NCBI GenBank assembly: GCA_964552795.1
Contig: CAZKIO010000010.1
Location: 28,764 to 92,763, forward strand
Direction of reading: 5' to 3'
DNA from: JAEUHZ01 sp964552795
GTDB taxonomy: Bacteria; Planctomycetota; UBA1135; GCA-002686595
Length of the DNA: 64,000 nucleotides
Made by a program: the position numbers and the translations under genes. Shown here piece by piece: positions 16,026 to 23,896 of this stretch; position 1 is the first letter of the stretch; each line of letters begins with the position of its first letter. The notes beneath the pieces were generated by a model. That model was not told the DNA's origin. It ran no database searches and was given only the letters and a program-made list of their open reading frames with translations.

Positions 16026-18817
16026 GCGCGCAGGCGACGGCCCGGCAGGCGCGGCGCCGCTGGCTGGCGCCCGAACTCGTGCAGGCCTCGCCGATGGACT
16101 GCGGTCCGGCCGCGCTCTACGCGCTCGCCGCGGGCTTCGGCCTGGGTGTCTCGTACCCGCGCCTGCGCGAAGCCTGCCAGACCGACGTCGACGGCACCTC
16201 GATCAACGCGCTCGAACGCGTCGCGCGCGACCTGGGCCTGGACGCCGTGCAGATGCTCGCGCCGGCCGATCACGTCGGCCACGCGCGCGCGGCCACGCTG
16301 CCGGCGATCGCCGTGACGCGCCTGCCGGGCGGTTCGGTGCACTTCGTGCTCGTGTGGCGCCGCGTCGGCCGCTGGCTGCAGGTCATGGACCCCGCGAGCG
16401 GACGGCGCTGGATCGAGGTCGAGGAGTTCCGCCGCAGCCTGTACATCCACGGCGTCGATCTGCCCGCCGACGTGTGGCGCCGCTTCGCCGGCTCCGACAG
16501 CGCCGTGGGCGTGCTCACCGAGAGCCTGAAGAGCCTCGGCCACCGGCGCGCGCGCGAGCGCGTGCAAGGCGCGCTGCAGGATCCGGGCTGGCGCTCCATC
16601 GCCGCCCTCGAGGCGGCCGCGCGCCTGGCGCGCACGTTCGTCGAAGCGGGCGCGCTGGAACGCGGCGCGGCGGCCGAGCGCCTCGTCGACGCGTTGCACG
16701 AGCGCGCGTCGACGGAGGATCCCGCCCGGCACGCCGCGATCCCGGCCGTGTGCTGGAGCGTGCGGCCGCACCCGCGCGCGGCAGACGGCGCGCAAGTGCT
16801 GCACGTGCGCGGCGCGCTGCTCGTGCGCGCGCGCGGCCTCGTCGCGGACGACGCGCCGCGCGGAACGCAAGCGCCGGCGCCGCGGACCGCGCGCAAGGCG
16901 CTGTTCGAGCCGCCGTTGCGCGTCGGCCGCGAGCTCCTGCGCGAGCTCGGCGGGCGCGAGCGCGGCGCGGCCGTGCGCCTGGGCCTCTTGGCGTGCGCTG
17001 CGTCGGGCCTGGTCCTGCTGCAAGCCCTCGTGTTCCGCGCGTCGCTGGAGATCGCCGGCAGCCTGCGGCTCGAGCACGAGCGCCTCGCCGCCGCCGTGCT
17101 CCTGCTGGGCTTCGTGGCCGCGCTGGCCACGATCGAGCTGCCGCTCACCTCCGGGTTCCTGCGCCTGGGCCGCCAGCTCGAAGCGCGCCTGCGCATCGCG
17201 TTCCAGCACCGGCTGCCGCGCCTGCCGGGGCGCTGGTTCGGCAGCCGCCCGAGCTCCGACATGGCCGAGCGCGCGCACGGCCTGTTCGTGCTGCGCCAGT
17301 TGCCGGCGCTGGGCGGACGGCTCGTGCGCACGCTGTGCACGCTGCTCGCCACGGCAGCCGGCCTGGTCTGGCTCGATCCGGGGAGCGCGCCGCTCGTCGG
17401 TTCGGCGGCGATCCTCGTGCTGCTCCTGCCGCTCCTGTTCCAGCGCGCGCTCGCCGAACGCGAACTGCTCGTCCGCAGCCACCACGGCGCGCTGTCGCGC
17501 TTCTACCTGGAGGCGCTGCTGGGTCTCGTGGCCGTGCGCGTGCACGGCGCCGCACGAGCGCTGCGCGGAGAGCACGAGGCGCTGCTCGTCGAATGGGCGC
17601 GCGCCGGCCTGAAGCTGGCGCGCGGCGCCCTGGCCTTGCGCGCGCTGACGTCCCTGTGCGGTGCCGCGATCGCGATCGCGCTGCTCGGCGAGCACCTCGC
17701 CCGCAACGGGACGCGGCCGGAGGCGCTGCTGTTCGGCTACTGGGCCCTGGCGCTCCCGCTCCTGGGCGAGCAACTCGCGCAGGTCGTGTTGCAGGCGCCG
17801 GCCATGCGCAACGCGGCGCGCCGCGCGCTCGAGCCGCTCGCGGCCGCTCCCGACGAGACTCCGCGAGCGCGCGCGGCGGCGGCAGCCGAAGCCGCGGCGG
17901 AACCGCTCGCCGTGCCCGGGCTGGTCCTGTCCGCCGCGGGCGCGGCGGGCACGCTCCCCGCGCAGGCTCCCGCGCCCGCGGACGCGACGCCGGCGCCGCG
18001 GGGCGTCGCGCTGGCGTTCCAGTCGGTGGACCTGACGCTGGGTGGACATCCCGTGCTGCGCGGGATCGACTTCGACGTCGCGCCGGGCGAGCACGTCGCG
18101 CTCGTCGGACGCTCGGGCGCCGGCAAGTCGAGCCTGATCTCGCTGTGCCTGGGCCTCGCGCGTCCCAGCGCGGGCGCGCTGCGCGCCGACGGCCGGACCC
18201 TGACCCCCGAGGCCTGGTCCGATCTGCGCCGCGCGACCGCGTGGGTCGATCCGGCGGTGCAAATCTGGAACCAGAGCGCGTTCGAGAACCTGAACTACGG
18301 CCTGGAAGCGACCGACGAGGCGAGCCTCGCGCGCGTGCTGGAGGAAGCGCACCTGGCCGGACTCGCCGGCACGCTCCCGGGCGGTCTGGCCGCGCGCCTG
18401 GGCGAGGGCGGAGGTTTCCTATCGGGCGGCGAGGGACAGCGCGTGCGGCTCGCGCGCGCACTGCTGCGGCCGGGCGTGCGCCTCGCGCTCCTCGACGAAC
18501 CGTTCCGCGGCCTCGACCGCACGCTGCGCGCCGAGCTCCTCGCGCGCGTGCGCGTGCGCTGGCGCGGCGCGACGCTGATCGCCGCGACGCACGATCTTGC
18601 GGACACGCGCGACTTCGACCGCGTGATCGTGCTCGACGGCGGCCGCGTCGTGGAGGACGGCGTGCCCGCGGAGCTCGCGGCGCGCGCGGACTCGCGCTAC
18701 GCGCGGCTGCTCGCGGCGGAGCGCGATCTGGCTCGGACCGGCTGGCAGGCACGCGACTGGAAGCGCTGGCGCGTGGCCGACGGGCGCCTGACCGAGTCGC
18801 CGGGAGGGCCGGCGTGA
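16022..18817 (+). CDS. C39 peptidase-containing ABC exporter for leader-cleaved peptides (931 aa)
   Basis: A leader peptidase fused to an ABC exporter. Residues 15-150 form a C39 domain with Cys27 in SPMDCGPAAL, His107 in GSVHFVLVW and Asp123 in VMDPASG, the catalytic triad that cuts after double-Gly-like sites. An atypical segment of about 150 residues follows, then a membrane domain of about six helices (about 320-590). The nucleotide-binding domain has Walker A GRSGAGKSS, signature LSGGEGQRVRLARALL, Walker B LALLDEPFRGLD and the THD switch His. The TTG start is inferred from its overlap with the adaptor stop (TTGA). The stop overlaps the GTG of the second ABC gene. It probably trims and exports the peptides encoded downstream. 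Confidence 0.9.
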   Translation: MSAQATARQARRRWLAPELVQASPMDCGPAALYALAAGFGLGVSYPRLREACQTDVDGTSINALERVARDLGLDAVQMLAPADHVGHARAATLPAIAVTRLPGGSVHFVLVWRRVGRWLQVMDPASGRRWIEVEEFRRSLYIHGVDLPADVWRRFAGSDSAVGVLTESLKSLGHRRARERVQGALQDPGWRSIAALEAAARLARTFVEAGALERGAAAERLVDALHERASTEDPARHAAIPAVCWSVRPHPRAADGAQVLHVRGALLVRARGLVADDAPRGTQAPAPRTARKALFEPPLRVGRELLRELGGRERGAAVRLGLLACAASGLVLLQALVFRASLEIAGSLRLEHERLAAAVLLLGFVAALATIELPLTSGFLRLGRQLEARLRIAFQHRLPRLPGRWFGSRPSSDMAERAHGLFVLRQLPALGGRLVRTLCTLLATAAGLVWLDPGSAPLVGSAAILVLLLPLLFQRALAERELLVRSHHGALSRFYLEALLGLVAVRVHGAARALRGEHEALLVEWARAGLKLARGALALRALTSLCGAAIAIALLGEHLARNGTRPEALLFGYWALALPLLGEQLAQVVLQAPAMRNAARRALEPLAAAPDETPRARAAAAAEAAAEPLAVPGLVLSAAGAAGTLPAQAPAPADATPAPRGVALAFQSVDLTLGGHPVLRGIDFDVAPGEHVALVGRSGAGKSSLISLCLGLARPSAGALRADGRTLTPEAWSDLRRATAWVDPAVQIWNQSAFENLNYGLEATDEASLARVLEEAHLAGLAGTLPGGLAARLGEGGGFLSGGEGQRVRLARALLRPGVRLALLDEPFRGLDRTLRAELLARVRVRWRGATLIAATHDLADTRDFDRVIVLDGGRVVEDGVPAELAARADSRYARLLAAERDLARTGWQARDWKRWRVADGRLTESPGGPA

Positions 18818-20982
18818 GCGCGCCCGCGGCCGCGAACCTGGGCGATCTGGCCTGGCCGCAGGCGCGGGCGGCCGAGGCGTTGCTCGCGCTGGCGCGCGCC
18901 GCGCGCCTCGCTCCGCGCGCGCAGGCGCTGCACGAGGTGCCGAGCGCGGAGGGCGCCGCCAGCCTCGGGGAGCGGATCGCGGCCACGGCCGAGGAGTGCG
19001 GGCTGGAAGTCGAGTTGCTCGAGACGCCGTACGCCGACGCGGACGCGCTCCTGGAGCGCGCGGCGCCGGCGCTGATCGGCATCGAGAGCGCTTCCGGCGA
19101 AGTGCGTCTCGTCGCGCTGTTGCGCGGCGGCCGCCGCCCGCGCGTGCTGACGCCCGACGGGAGCACGCAGCGCGCCGACCTGCGGCAGTTGCGCGAGCTG
19201 TGGTGCGAACCGCACGAGCGCACGCTCGACCCGATCGTGGCCCCGGTGCTGGACGCCGCGGACCTGCAGGGGCGCGCGCGCGAGCGCGCACGCCGCGCGC
19301 TGGTCGCGGCGCACCTGGGCGCCGTGCCGGTCAGCGCCGCGTGGATGCTGCGCGCCCCTCCGGGACGGCCGTTCGCGGACGCCGCGCGTCGCGCCGGTCT
19401 GCTCCGCCTGGCGCTGTTCGTCGCGATCACCGGCTTCGCGGCCAGCTTCCTCGGCCTCGTGTCGTGGATCCCGTTCGGCCGCGGCATCCTGTCGGGCAGC
19501 TTCGAGCCGGCCTGGTTCCTGGCCTGGGCGCTGCTGGTCCTGCTCGTCCTGCCGCTGCGCTGGTTCGAGGGCTGGCTGCAATCGGTCTTCGGCGTGCGCT
19601 TCGGGGTGCTGCTGCGGCGCCGCCTGATGGCCGGAGCGACGCGCCTGGACCCGGCGGCCGTGCGTGGCGAGGGTGCCGGCGCGCTGCTGGGGCGCGTGCT
19701 CGACTCCGAGGCGCTGGAAGGTCTGCTGCTGGGCGGCGGTTTCGTGCTCGTGGGCGCGGTGATCGACGTCAGCCTCGCGCTGTGGGTGCTGTCCCACAGC
19801 CCGGCATCCACGCTCTCCCTGGTGCTGTTCGTGCTGTGGATCGGAACTGCGCTCGGGCTGGGCGTGTTCCACCTGCGCCGTTCGCGCGACCAGGCCGACG
19901 CGCGTCTCGCGCTGACGCACGACCTCGTCGAGCGCATGCAGGGCCAGCGCACGCGCGTGGTCCAGGAGCCGGAGGAGCGCTGGCACCTGCGCGAGGACGC
20001 GCTGCTCGACGGCTACCTCGCGCGCTCCCGCGCCCTGGACCGCACGACGCTGGTGGTGCTCTGTCTCGTGAGCGGCGGGTGGGTCGTCGCCGGCCTCGCC
20101 GCGCTCGTGCCGGCGTTCACCGCCGGTTCGGCGGGCGCGCTCACGCTCGCGCTGGGCATCGGCGCCTTGCTGCTGGGCCAGCAGGCGCTGGCACGATTGT
20201 GCGGCGGGATCGTGCAGCTCTCGGCGTGCGCCGTCGCCTGGCGGCAGGTGCGTCCCGTGTACCGCGCGGCGGCGCAAGCCGAGAGCGCGGGCCTGCCGCG
20301 CAGCGCGCTGCGTCCGGCGGCGGACGGGCCCGCGCGCGAGAGCGCGCCGCTCGTCGTCGCGCGCGATCTCTGGTTCCGGCACGCCGGCCGCGAGCAGACC
20401 GCGCTGGAGGCCGTCGATGCCGTCATCTCCCGAACGGACCGCGTGCTGCTCGAGGGCCCGTCGGGCGGGGGCAAGTCGACGCTCGTCTCGCTGCTCTCCG
20501 GCTGGCGCGAACCGAGCACGGGATCGCTGCTGCTGAACGGTCTCGACCGCGCTAGCCAGGGCGCCGTGCGCTGGCGACGGCACGTCGCGGCCGCGCCGCA
20601 GTTCCACGAGAACCATGTGTTCACCGGCACGCTGGGCTTCAACCTGCTGCTCGCCGCGCCGCCGCAGGCCGCGAGTCCGGTGGGGGGCGTGCCGGCCGGC
20701 GTGCGCGCCGAGCAGCGCGCGCTCGAGGTCTGCCGCGAACTCGGCCTCGGTCCCTTGATCGAGCGCATGCCTTCGGGCCTGCGCCAGATGGTGGGGGAGA
20801 CCGGCTGGCAGCTCTCCCACGGCGAGAAGAGCCGGTTGTTCATCGCGCGCGCCCTCCTCGCCGATGCGAGCCTCGTGATCCTGGACGAGAGCCTGGCGGC
20901 GCTGGACCCCGAGACCGCGGCGGACGTGCTGGAGTGCGTACGCCGGCGCGCTCCGGCGCTGCTCGTCGTCGCCCACCCGTGA
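18814..20982 (+). CDS. Second ABC exporter subunit without peptidase domain (722 aa)
   Basis: GTG at 18814 overlaps the previous stop (GTGA), so the pair is coupled. The first 190 or so residues are a soluble domain without C39 residues. About six membrane helices follow at roughly residues 195-480 (LALFVAITGFAASFLGLVSW among them). The ATP-binding domain has Walker A GPSGGGKST, a variant signature LSHGEKSRLFIARALL and Walker B LVILDESLAALD, and it stops immediately after the switch His (LLVVAHP). It therefore lacks the usual 25-30 residues after that His. A peptidase-ABC plus a second ABC with its own N-terminal domain matches the two-ABC layout of NHLM bacteriocin systems; a heterodimer is likely (inference). 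Confidence 0.85.
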   Translation: MSAPAAANLGDLAWPQARAAEALLALARAARLAPRAQALHEVPSAEGAASLGERIAATAEECGLEVELLETPYADADALLERAAPALIGIESASGEVRLVALLRGGRRPRVLTPDGSTQRADLRQLRELWCEPHERTLDPIVAPVLDAADLQGRARERARRALVAAHLGAVPVSAAWMLRAPPGRPFADAARRAGLLRLALFVAITGFAASFLGLVSWIPFGRGILSGSFEPAWFLAWALLVLLVLPLRWFEGWLQSVFGVRFGVLLRRRLMAGATRLDPAAVRGEGAGALLGRVLDSEALEGLLLGGGFVLVGAVIDVSLALWVLSHSPASTLSLVLFVLWIGTALGLGVFHLRRSRDQADARLALTHDLVERMQGQRTRVVQEPEERWHLREDALLDGYLARSRALDRTTLVVLCLVSGGWVVAGLAALVPAFTAGSAGALTLALGIGALLLGQQALARLCGGIVQLSACAVAWRQVRPVYRAAAQAESAGLPRSALRPAADGPARESAPLVVARDLWFRHAGREQTALEAVDAVISRTDRVLLEGPSGGGKSTLVSLLSGWREPSTGSLLLNGLDRASQGAVRWRRHVAAAPQFHENHVFTGTLGFNLLLAAPPQAASPVGGVPAGVRAEQRALEVCRELGLGPLIERMPSGLRQMVGETGWQLSHGEKSRLFIARALLADASLVILDESLAALDPETAADVLECVRRRAPALLVVAHP

Positions 20983-21110
20983 GCGGCGCCGGGGCTGCGC
21001 GGGTCCCCTTACGCACCGGTGCCCCAGCGATTAGACTCGGGCCCGCACCCGTCGGCGAGCCGGATGGTGGATCCGGCGTCGGCGGGCCAGTCTCGAACCG
21101 AGGATCTTCC

Positions 21111-21320
21111 ATGCAGAAGCCCGCAGTTCCCTTCTTCACGCGTTTCCTGGAGACCCAGGAAGTCCTGCACGTGCAAACCGACGTCAAGGCCGGCCCGGGT
21201 GGCGGCCCCGGCGGCGGTGGTGGCGGTGGCGGTGGCGGTGGCGGCGGCGGCGGCGGCGGCCCCCCGATCGTGACGATGAAGTACCCCTCCGATGACGACG
21301 AAGGCGGCGTGACCATCTAG
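21111..21320 (+). CDS. mdnA: Microviridin-type graspetide precursor A with 17-Gly spacer (69 aa)
   Basis: Residues 7-14 are PFFTRFLE, the helical leader motif recognised by microviridin ATP-grasp ligases. It is followed by TQEVL and TDVKAG, shared with the second precursor. Residues 28-52 are Gly/Pro only, with 17 consecutive Gly (34-50). The core is residues 55-64, TMKYPSDDDE, matching the microviridin core TxKYPSDxxE: Thr55 and Ser60 would form esters with acidic residues and Lys57 an amide with an acidic side chain (known family chemistry). A tail GGVTI follows. Start ATG 21111 has AGGA six bases upstream. It lies 128 bases after the exporter genes and 413 before the first ligase. Confidence 0.9.
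   Translation: MQKPAVPFFTRFLETQEVLHVQTDVKAGPGGGPGGGGGGGGGGGGGGGGGPPIVTMKYPSDDDEGGVTI
21210..21260 (+). repeat. (GGC/GGT)17 triplet tract in precursor A
   Basis: Fifty-one bases of GGC and GGT codons encode the uninterrupted Gly17 run of precursor A. The 3' half is pure GGC, and the middle alternates GGT and GGC. The frame is kept and the core motif follows in frame, so it is read as coding. The tract is a candidate for slippage-driven length variation, and its exact length is also at risk of assembly error. Confidence 0.85.
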
Positions 21321-21340
21321 GTCCGCGCCGATCGGCCGCA

Positions 21341-21375
21341 CGAGCCGCGCCCTCCGCGAGGAACGGCGCGGCTCG
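21341..21375 (+). terminator. Hairpin between the two precursor genes
   Basis: An 11-bp perfect inverted repeat (cgagccgcgcc at 21341-21351, ggcgcggctcg at 21365-21375) with a 13-base loop, starting 20 bases after the stop of precursor A. There is no clear U-run, as is common in very GC-rich bacteria. It could be a terminator, an attenuator, or a 3' stabiliser that raises precursor mRNA levels. Confidence 0.5.
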
Positions 21376-21482
21376 CTCGTTCCCGGGTCCGGTTGCGCGG
21401 ATCCGCGCTGCGTGCTCCAGTGTCGGCGGCGTGGGCGCGTGGCCCGCGCGTTCCGACACGAACACCACAGTCGAGAATCCAG

Positions 21483-21629
21483 ATGAAAGAGCAAGTCGAT
21501 GTGAAGGTGGCGACGCCCTTCTTCGTGCGCTTCCTCGAGCAGCAGGAAGTCCTGGCGGTCAACACGGACGTCAAGGCCGGCAAGCCGGCGCAGACGATGA
21601 AGTACCCGTCGGACGGCGACGAGATCTGA
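21483..21629 (+). CDS. mdnA: Microviridin-type graspetide precursor B (48 aa)
   Basis: A compact paralogue of precursor A. The leader motif PFFVRFLE is at residues 12-19, then QQEVL and TDVKAG (28-33), a four-residue spacer, and the core TMKYPSDGDE at residues 38-47 followed by a final Ile. Thr38, Lys40, Ser43, Asp44, Asp46 and Glu47 are in the positions used for two ester and one amide ring closures in microviridins. It has no Gly run. Start ATG 21483 is the only ATG giving the leader motif; its ribosome site is weak. It was missed as a separate gene by length because of an upstream open frame. It lies 104 bases before the first ligase. Confidence 0.92.
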   Translation: MKEQVDVKVATPFFVRFLEQQEVLAVNTDVKAGKPAQTMKYPSDGDEI

Positions 21630-21640
21630 GTCGCTCGGCG

Positions 21641-21707
21641 CGAGGCGGGATCGCCCGCCTCGGTTCGTGACGGGCCGCCGACGTCCAGCGCGGGCGGGCG
21701 GCCCGTC
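21641..21707 (+). terminator. Two hairpins between precursor B and the ligase genes
   Basis: First hairpin: a 9-bp stem cgaggcggg/cccgcctcg (21641-21649 and 21654-21662) with loop atcg. Second: an 11-bp stem gacgggccgcc/ggcggcccgtc (21669-21679 and 21697-21707), followed by catttgg. They begin 11 bases after the precursor stop. A partial terminator here would give more precursor than ligase transcript (inference). Confidence 0.5.
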
Positions 21708-21733
21708 CATTTGGCACTCTGTCGCTCGAGCGC

Positions 21734-22711
21734 ATGCCCCCGGCCGCCGACACCGTCCTCGTCCTGACGCACAGCGCGGATCACTACGTGATCGAGCGCG
21801 TGACCGAGGCCCTGGCGCGGAAGGGTGCGCGCAGCGTGCGCTTCGACACGGACCTCTTCCCCACGGAGGCACGTCTGGCGGCGCGCGTCGGGCACGGCGC
21901 GGACGCGCACGTCCTGCGTTCGGACGCGGCCGAGATCGACCTGACGCGCGTCCGCGCGGTCTGGGCGCGCAAGCTGTGGACGCCGCGCCTTCCGGAGGGG
22001 ATGGAGCCCGATCTGCGCGAGGGTTGCGCGCGCGAGAGCCGCGCGGCACTGCTCGGCTGGCTGGCGCGCCTCGACGGCGTGCGCTGGGTCAACCCGCTGG
22101 ACGCGGCGACCCGCGCGGAAAACAAGCTGCGGCAGATGACGCTGGCCAGGGCCGCGGGTTTGACCGTGCCGCGGACGGTGATCACGAACGATCCGGCCGA
22201 GGTGCGCGCGTTCCACGCCGAGGTCGGGACGGTCGTCGCCAAGATGCTGACGCCGCTCTCGGTCTCCATGGGGCGCGCGGAGCGGTTCGTGCACACGACC
22301 GTGCTGGGCGCCGATGACCTCGAAGCGCTGGACGGCCTGCGCTACGCGCCGATGGTGTTCCAGGAACTGGTGCCCAAGGCCTGCGAGCTGCGCGTCGCGT
22401 GCGTCGGCGAACGCTGCTTCGCGGGCGCGATCGACGCGTCGGCCTCGGAGGGCGGTCGCGTGGATTGGCGGCTGGCGCGGCCCGACGAGGTGCGCTGGCA
22501 GGCGCACGATCTCGACCGCGGCGTGGCGGATGCTCTGCGCAGGCTGCGCGCCGCGCTGGGCCTCGTGTACGGCGCGGCGGACGTGATCCGGACACCGGAG
22601 GGCGGGCACGTCTTCCTGGAGATGAACCCCGGCGGCGAGTGGGGCATGCTCGAGCGCGACCTCGGCCTGCCCATCGGCGCCGCCCTGGCCGAGGAGCTGT
22701 TGCGCGCATGA
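21734..22711 (+). CDS. mdnB: MdnB-like ATP-grasp ligase of the graspetide cluster (325 aa)
   Basis: An ATP-grasp peptide ligase that closes macrocycles on the precursor cores. The N-terminus VLVLTHSADHYVIERVTEAL and FDTDLFPTE are typical of the microviridin ligase family. The ATP-grasp core includes VVAKMLTPLSVSMGRAERF, MVFQELVPKACELRVACVGE, FAGAIDASASEGGRVDWR and the metal-binding end GHVFLEMNPGGEWGMLERDL. The features CELRV, DASxxxxxxVDWR and GEWGMLERDL match the MdnB/MvdC side of the family as I recall it, which forms the Lys amide. The start ATG 21734 gives a family-length protein. The stop overlaps the ATG of the second ligase (ATGA). Confidence 0.9.
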   Translation: MPPAADTVLVLTHSADHYVIERVTEALARKGARSVRFDTDLFPTEARLAARVGHGADAHVLRSDAAEIDLTRVRAVWARKLWTPRLPEGMEPDLREGCARESRAALLGWLARLDGVRWVNPLDAATRAENKLRQMTLARAAGLTVPRTVITNDPAEVRAFHAEVGTVVAKMLTPLSVSMGRAERFVHTTVLGADDLEALDGLRYAPMVFQELVPKACELRVACVGERCFAGAIDASASEGGRVDWRLARPDEVRWQAHDLDRGVADALRRLRAALGLVYGAADVIRTPEGGHVFLEMNPGGEWGMLERDLGLPIGAALAEELLRA

Positions 22712-23721
22712 CCGTCCTGATCGTCACCCACAGCGAGGACAACGAGTGCGTCGACATGGTCACGCGCGCGCTGGAGCGGCGCGGCGTGCGCGCGTTCCGC
22801 TTCGACACGGACCGGTTCCCCGGCGCGATCGACGTGCGCGTGCGCGTCGGCGCGGCGGGCCGGTCGGTCGAGATCGGGCGCGACGGCCAGGTCGTCGAGC
22901 TGGGCGACTTGAAGGCCGCGTGGCACCGCCGACTGGCGGTGGGCAAGGCGATCCCCGATACGCTGGAGCGCCAGGTGCGCGCCGCGAGCGTTGAGGAGTC
23001 GCGTCGCGTCGTGCACGGCCTCCTGGCGAGCCTGTCGTGCTTCGTGCTCGATCCCTGGAACCGGATCCGCCTCGGTGAGACGAAGCAGTTGCAACTGGAG
23101 CTGGCGCGCGCGGTGGGCCTCGACGTGCCGCGCACGCTGGTGACCAACGATCCCGCCGCGGTGCGCGCGTTCTGGGACGAGTGCGGGGGGCGAGTGGTCG
23201 GGAAGATGATGGCGAGCTTCGCCATCCACGAGGACGGCCGCGAGAAGGTGGTCTTCACCAACCCGATCGCGGAGTCCGACCTGGCTGCGCTCGACGGCCT
23301 GCGCCTGTGCCCCATGACCTTCCAGGAGAAGCTGGAGAAGTCGCTGGAACTGCGCGCGACGATCGTGGGCCGCAGGGTGTTCACGGCCGCGATCGATTCG
23401 AACGCGATGGAGCGTTCGAAGACGGACTGGAGGCGGGAGGGCCTGGCGCTGATCGGAAGCTGGAAGCCCCACGCGCTGCCGCCGGACGTCGAGCGCGGGC
23501 TGCTGGCGGTGATGGACGCGCTGGGCCTGAACTACGGCGCGGCGGACTTCGTGATCACGCCCGAGGGCCGGCACGTGTTCCTGGAGGTCAACCCCGCGGG
23601 CGAGTTCTTCTGGCTCGAGCGCGAGAACAGGTTCCCGATCTCCGAGGCGCTGGCCGACGTGCTGCTCGGGCGCGCCGAGCGCCGCGAAGCACCGCTGCTC
23701 GCGTCGGATCCGCGCCGTTGA
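22708..23721 (+). CDS. mdnC: MdnC-like ATP-grasp ligase of the graspetide cluster (337 aa)
   Basis: The second ATP-grasp ligase, with ATG overlapping the preceding stop. TVLIVTHSEDNECVDMVTRA, FRFDTDRFPG, AAWHRRLAVG, ETKQLQLELARAVGLDVPRT, MTFQEKLEKSLELRATIVG, FTAAIDSNAMERSKTDWR, GLNYGAADFVITP and VFLEVNPAGEFFWLE all match the MdnC/MvdD type, which installs the two ester bonds in microviridins (known family function). The conserved NPAGEF segment carries ATP/Mg ligands. The C-terminal 20 residues are a loose basic tail. No MdnD-like acetyltransferase follows; the next gene, on the other strand, is unrelated. Confidence 0.93.
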   Translation: MTVLIVTHSEDNECVDMVTRALERRGVRAFRFDTDRFPGAIDVRVRVGAAGRSVEIGRDGQVVELGDLKAAWHRRLAVGKAIPDTLERQVRAASVEESRRVVHGLLASLSCFVLDPWNRIRLGETKQLQLELARAVGLDVPRTLVTNDPAAVRAFWDECGGRVVGKMMASFAIHEDGREKVVFTNPIAESDLAALDGLRLCPMTFQEKLEKSLELRATIVGRRVFTAAIDSNAMERSKTDWRREGLALIGSWKPHALPPDVERGLLAVMDALGLNYGAADFVITPEGRHVFLEVNPAGEFFWLERENRFPISEALADVLLGRAERREAPLLASDPRR

Positions 23722-23896
23722 GTCCAGTTCGAGCCCTGAGACTCGTTCACCTCGACCAGCCCGGTGTCGCGCGGATGAGCCGGCGGTCCCCAAGCGCGTT
23801 CAATGGCCCGCCGCCGCCGCCCGGGTCACTGTCCGGCGCCAGTTCGTCATGCCGGATCCGAACCGGCGCGCTTGGCACAAGGCAGGTCATTCGATT

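Noticed and set aside
15320..18352. A 1010-codon minus-strand open frame opposite the export genes
   Set aside because: The translation is Arg/Gln/His-rich with no domain, while the plus strand has full ABC and C39 motifs. It is an antisense shadow.
15241..20982. A continuous plus-strand open frame of 1913 codons
   Set aside because: Only the part from GTG 18814 is a real gene (second ABC). Upstream it is an Arg/Pro/Ala-rich out-of-frame reading of the adaptor and C39-ABC genes, as expected where GC is high at third positions.
14859..20982. The ABC/HlyD set as a plain type I protein-toxin exporter
   Set aside because: No RTX or large substrate is nearby, whereas two RiPP precursors and two peptide ligases follow directly; the C39 domain has its catalytic Cys, unlike HlyB-type proteins.
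21190..21262. The Gly-codon tract as a non-coding microsatellite
   Set aside because: The frame is kept through the tract, and the leader and core motifs on both sides match a paralogous precursor, so it is coding.
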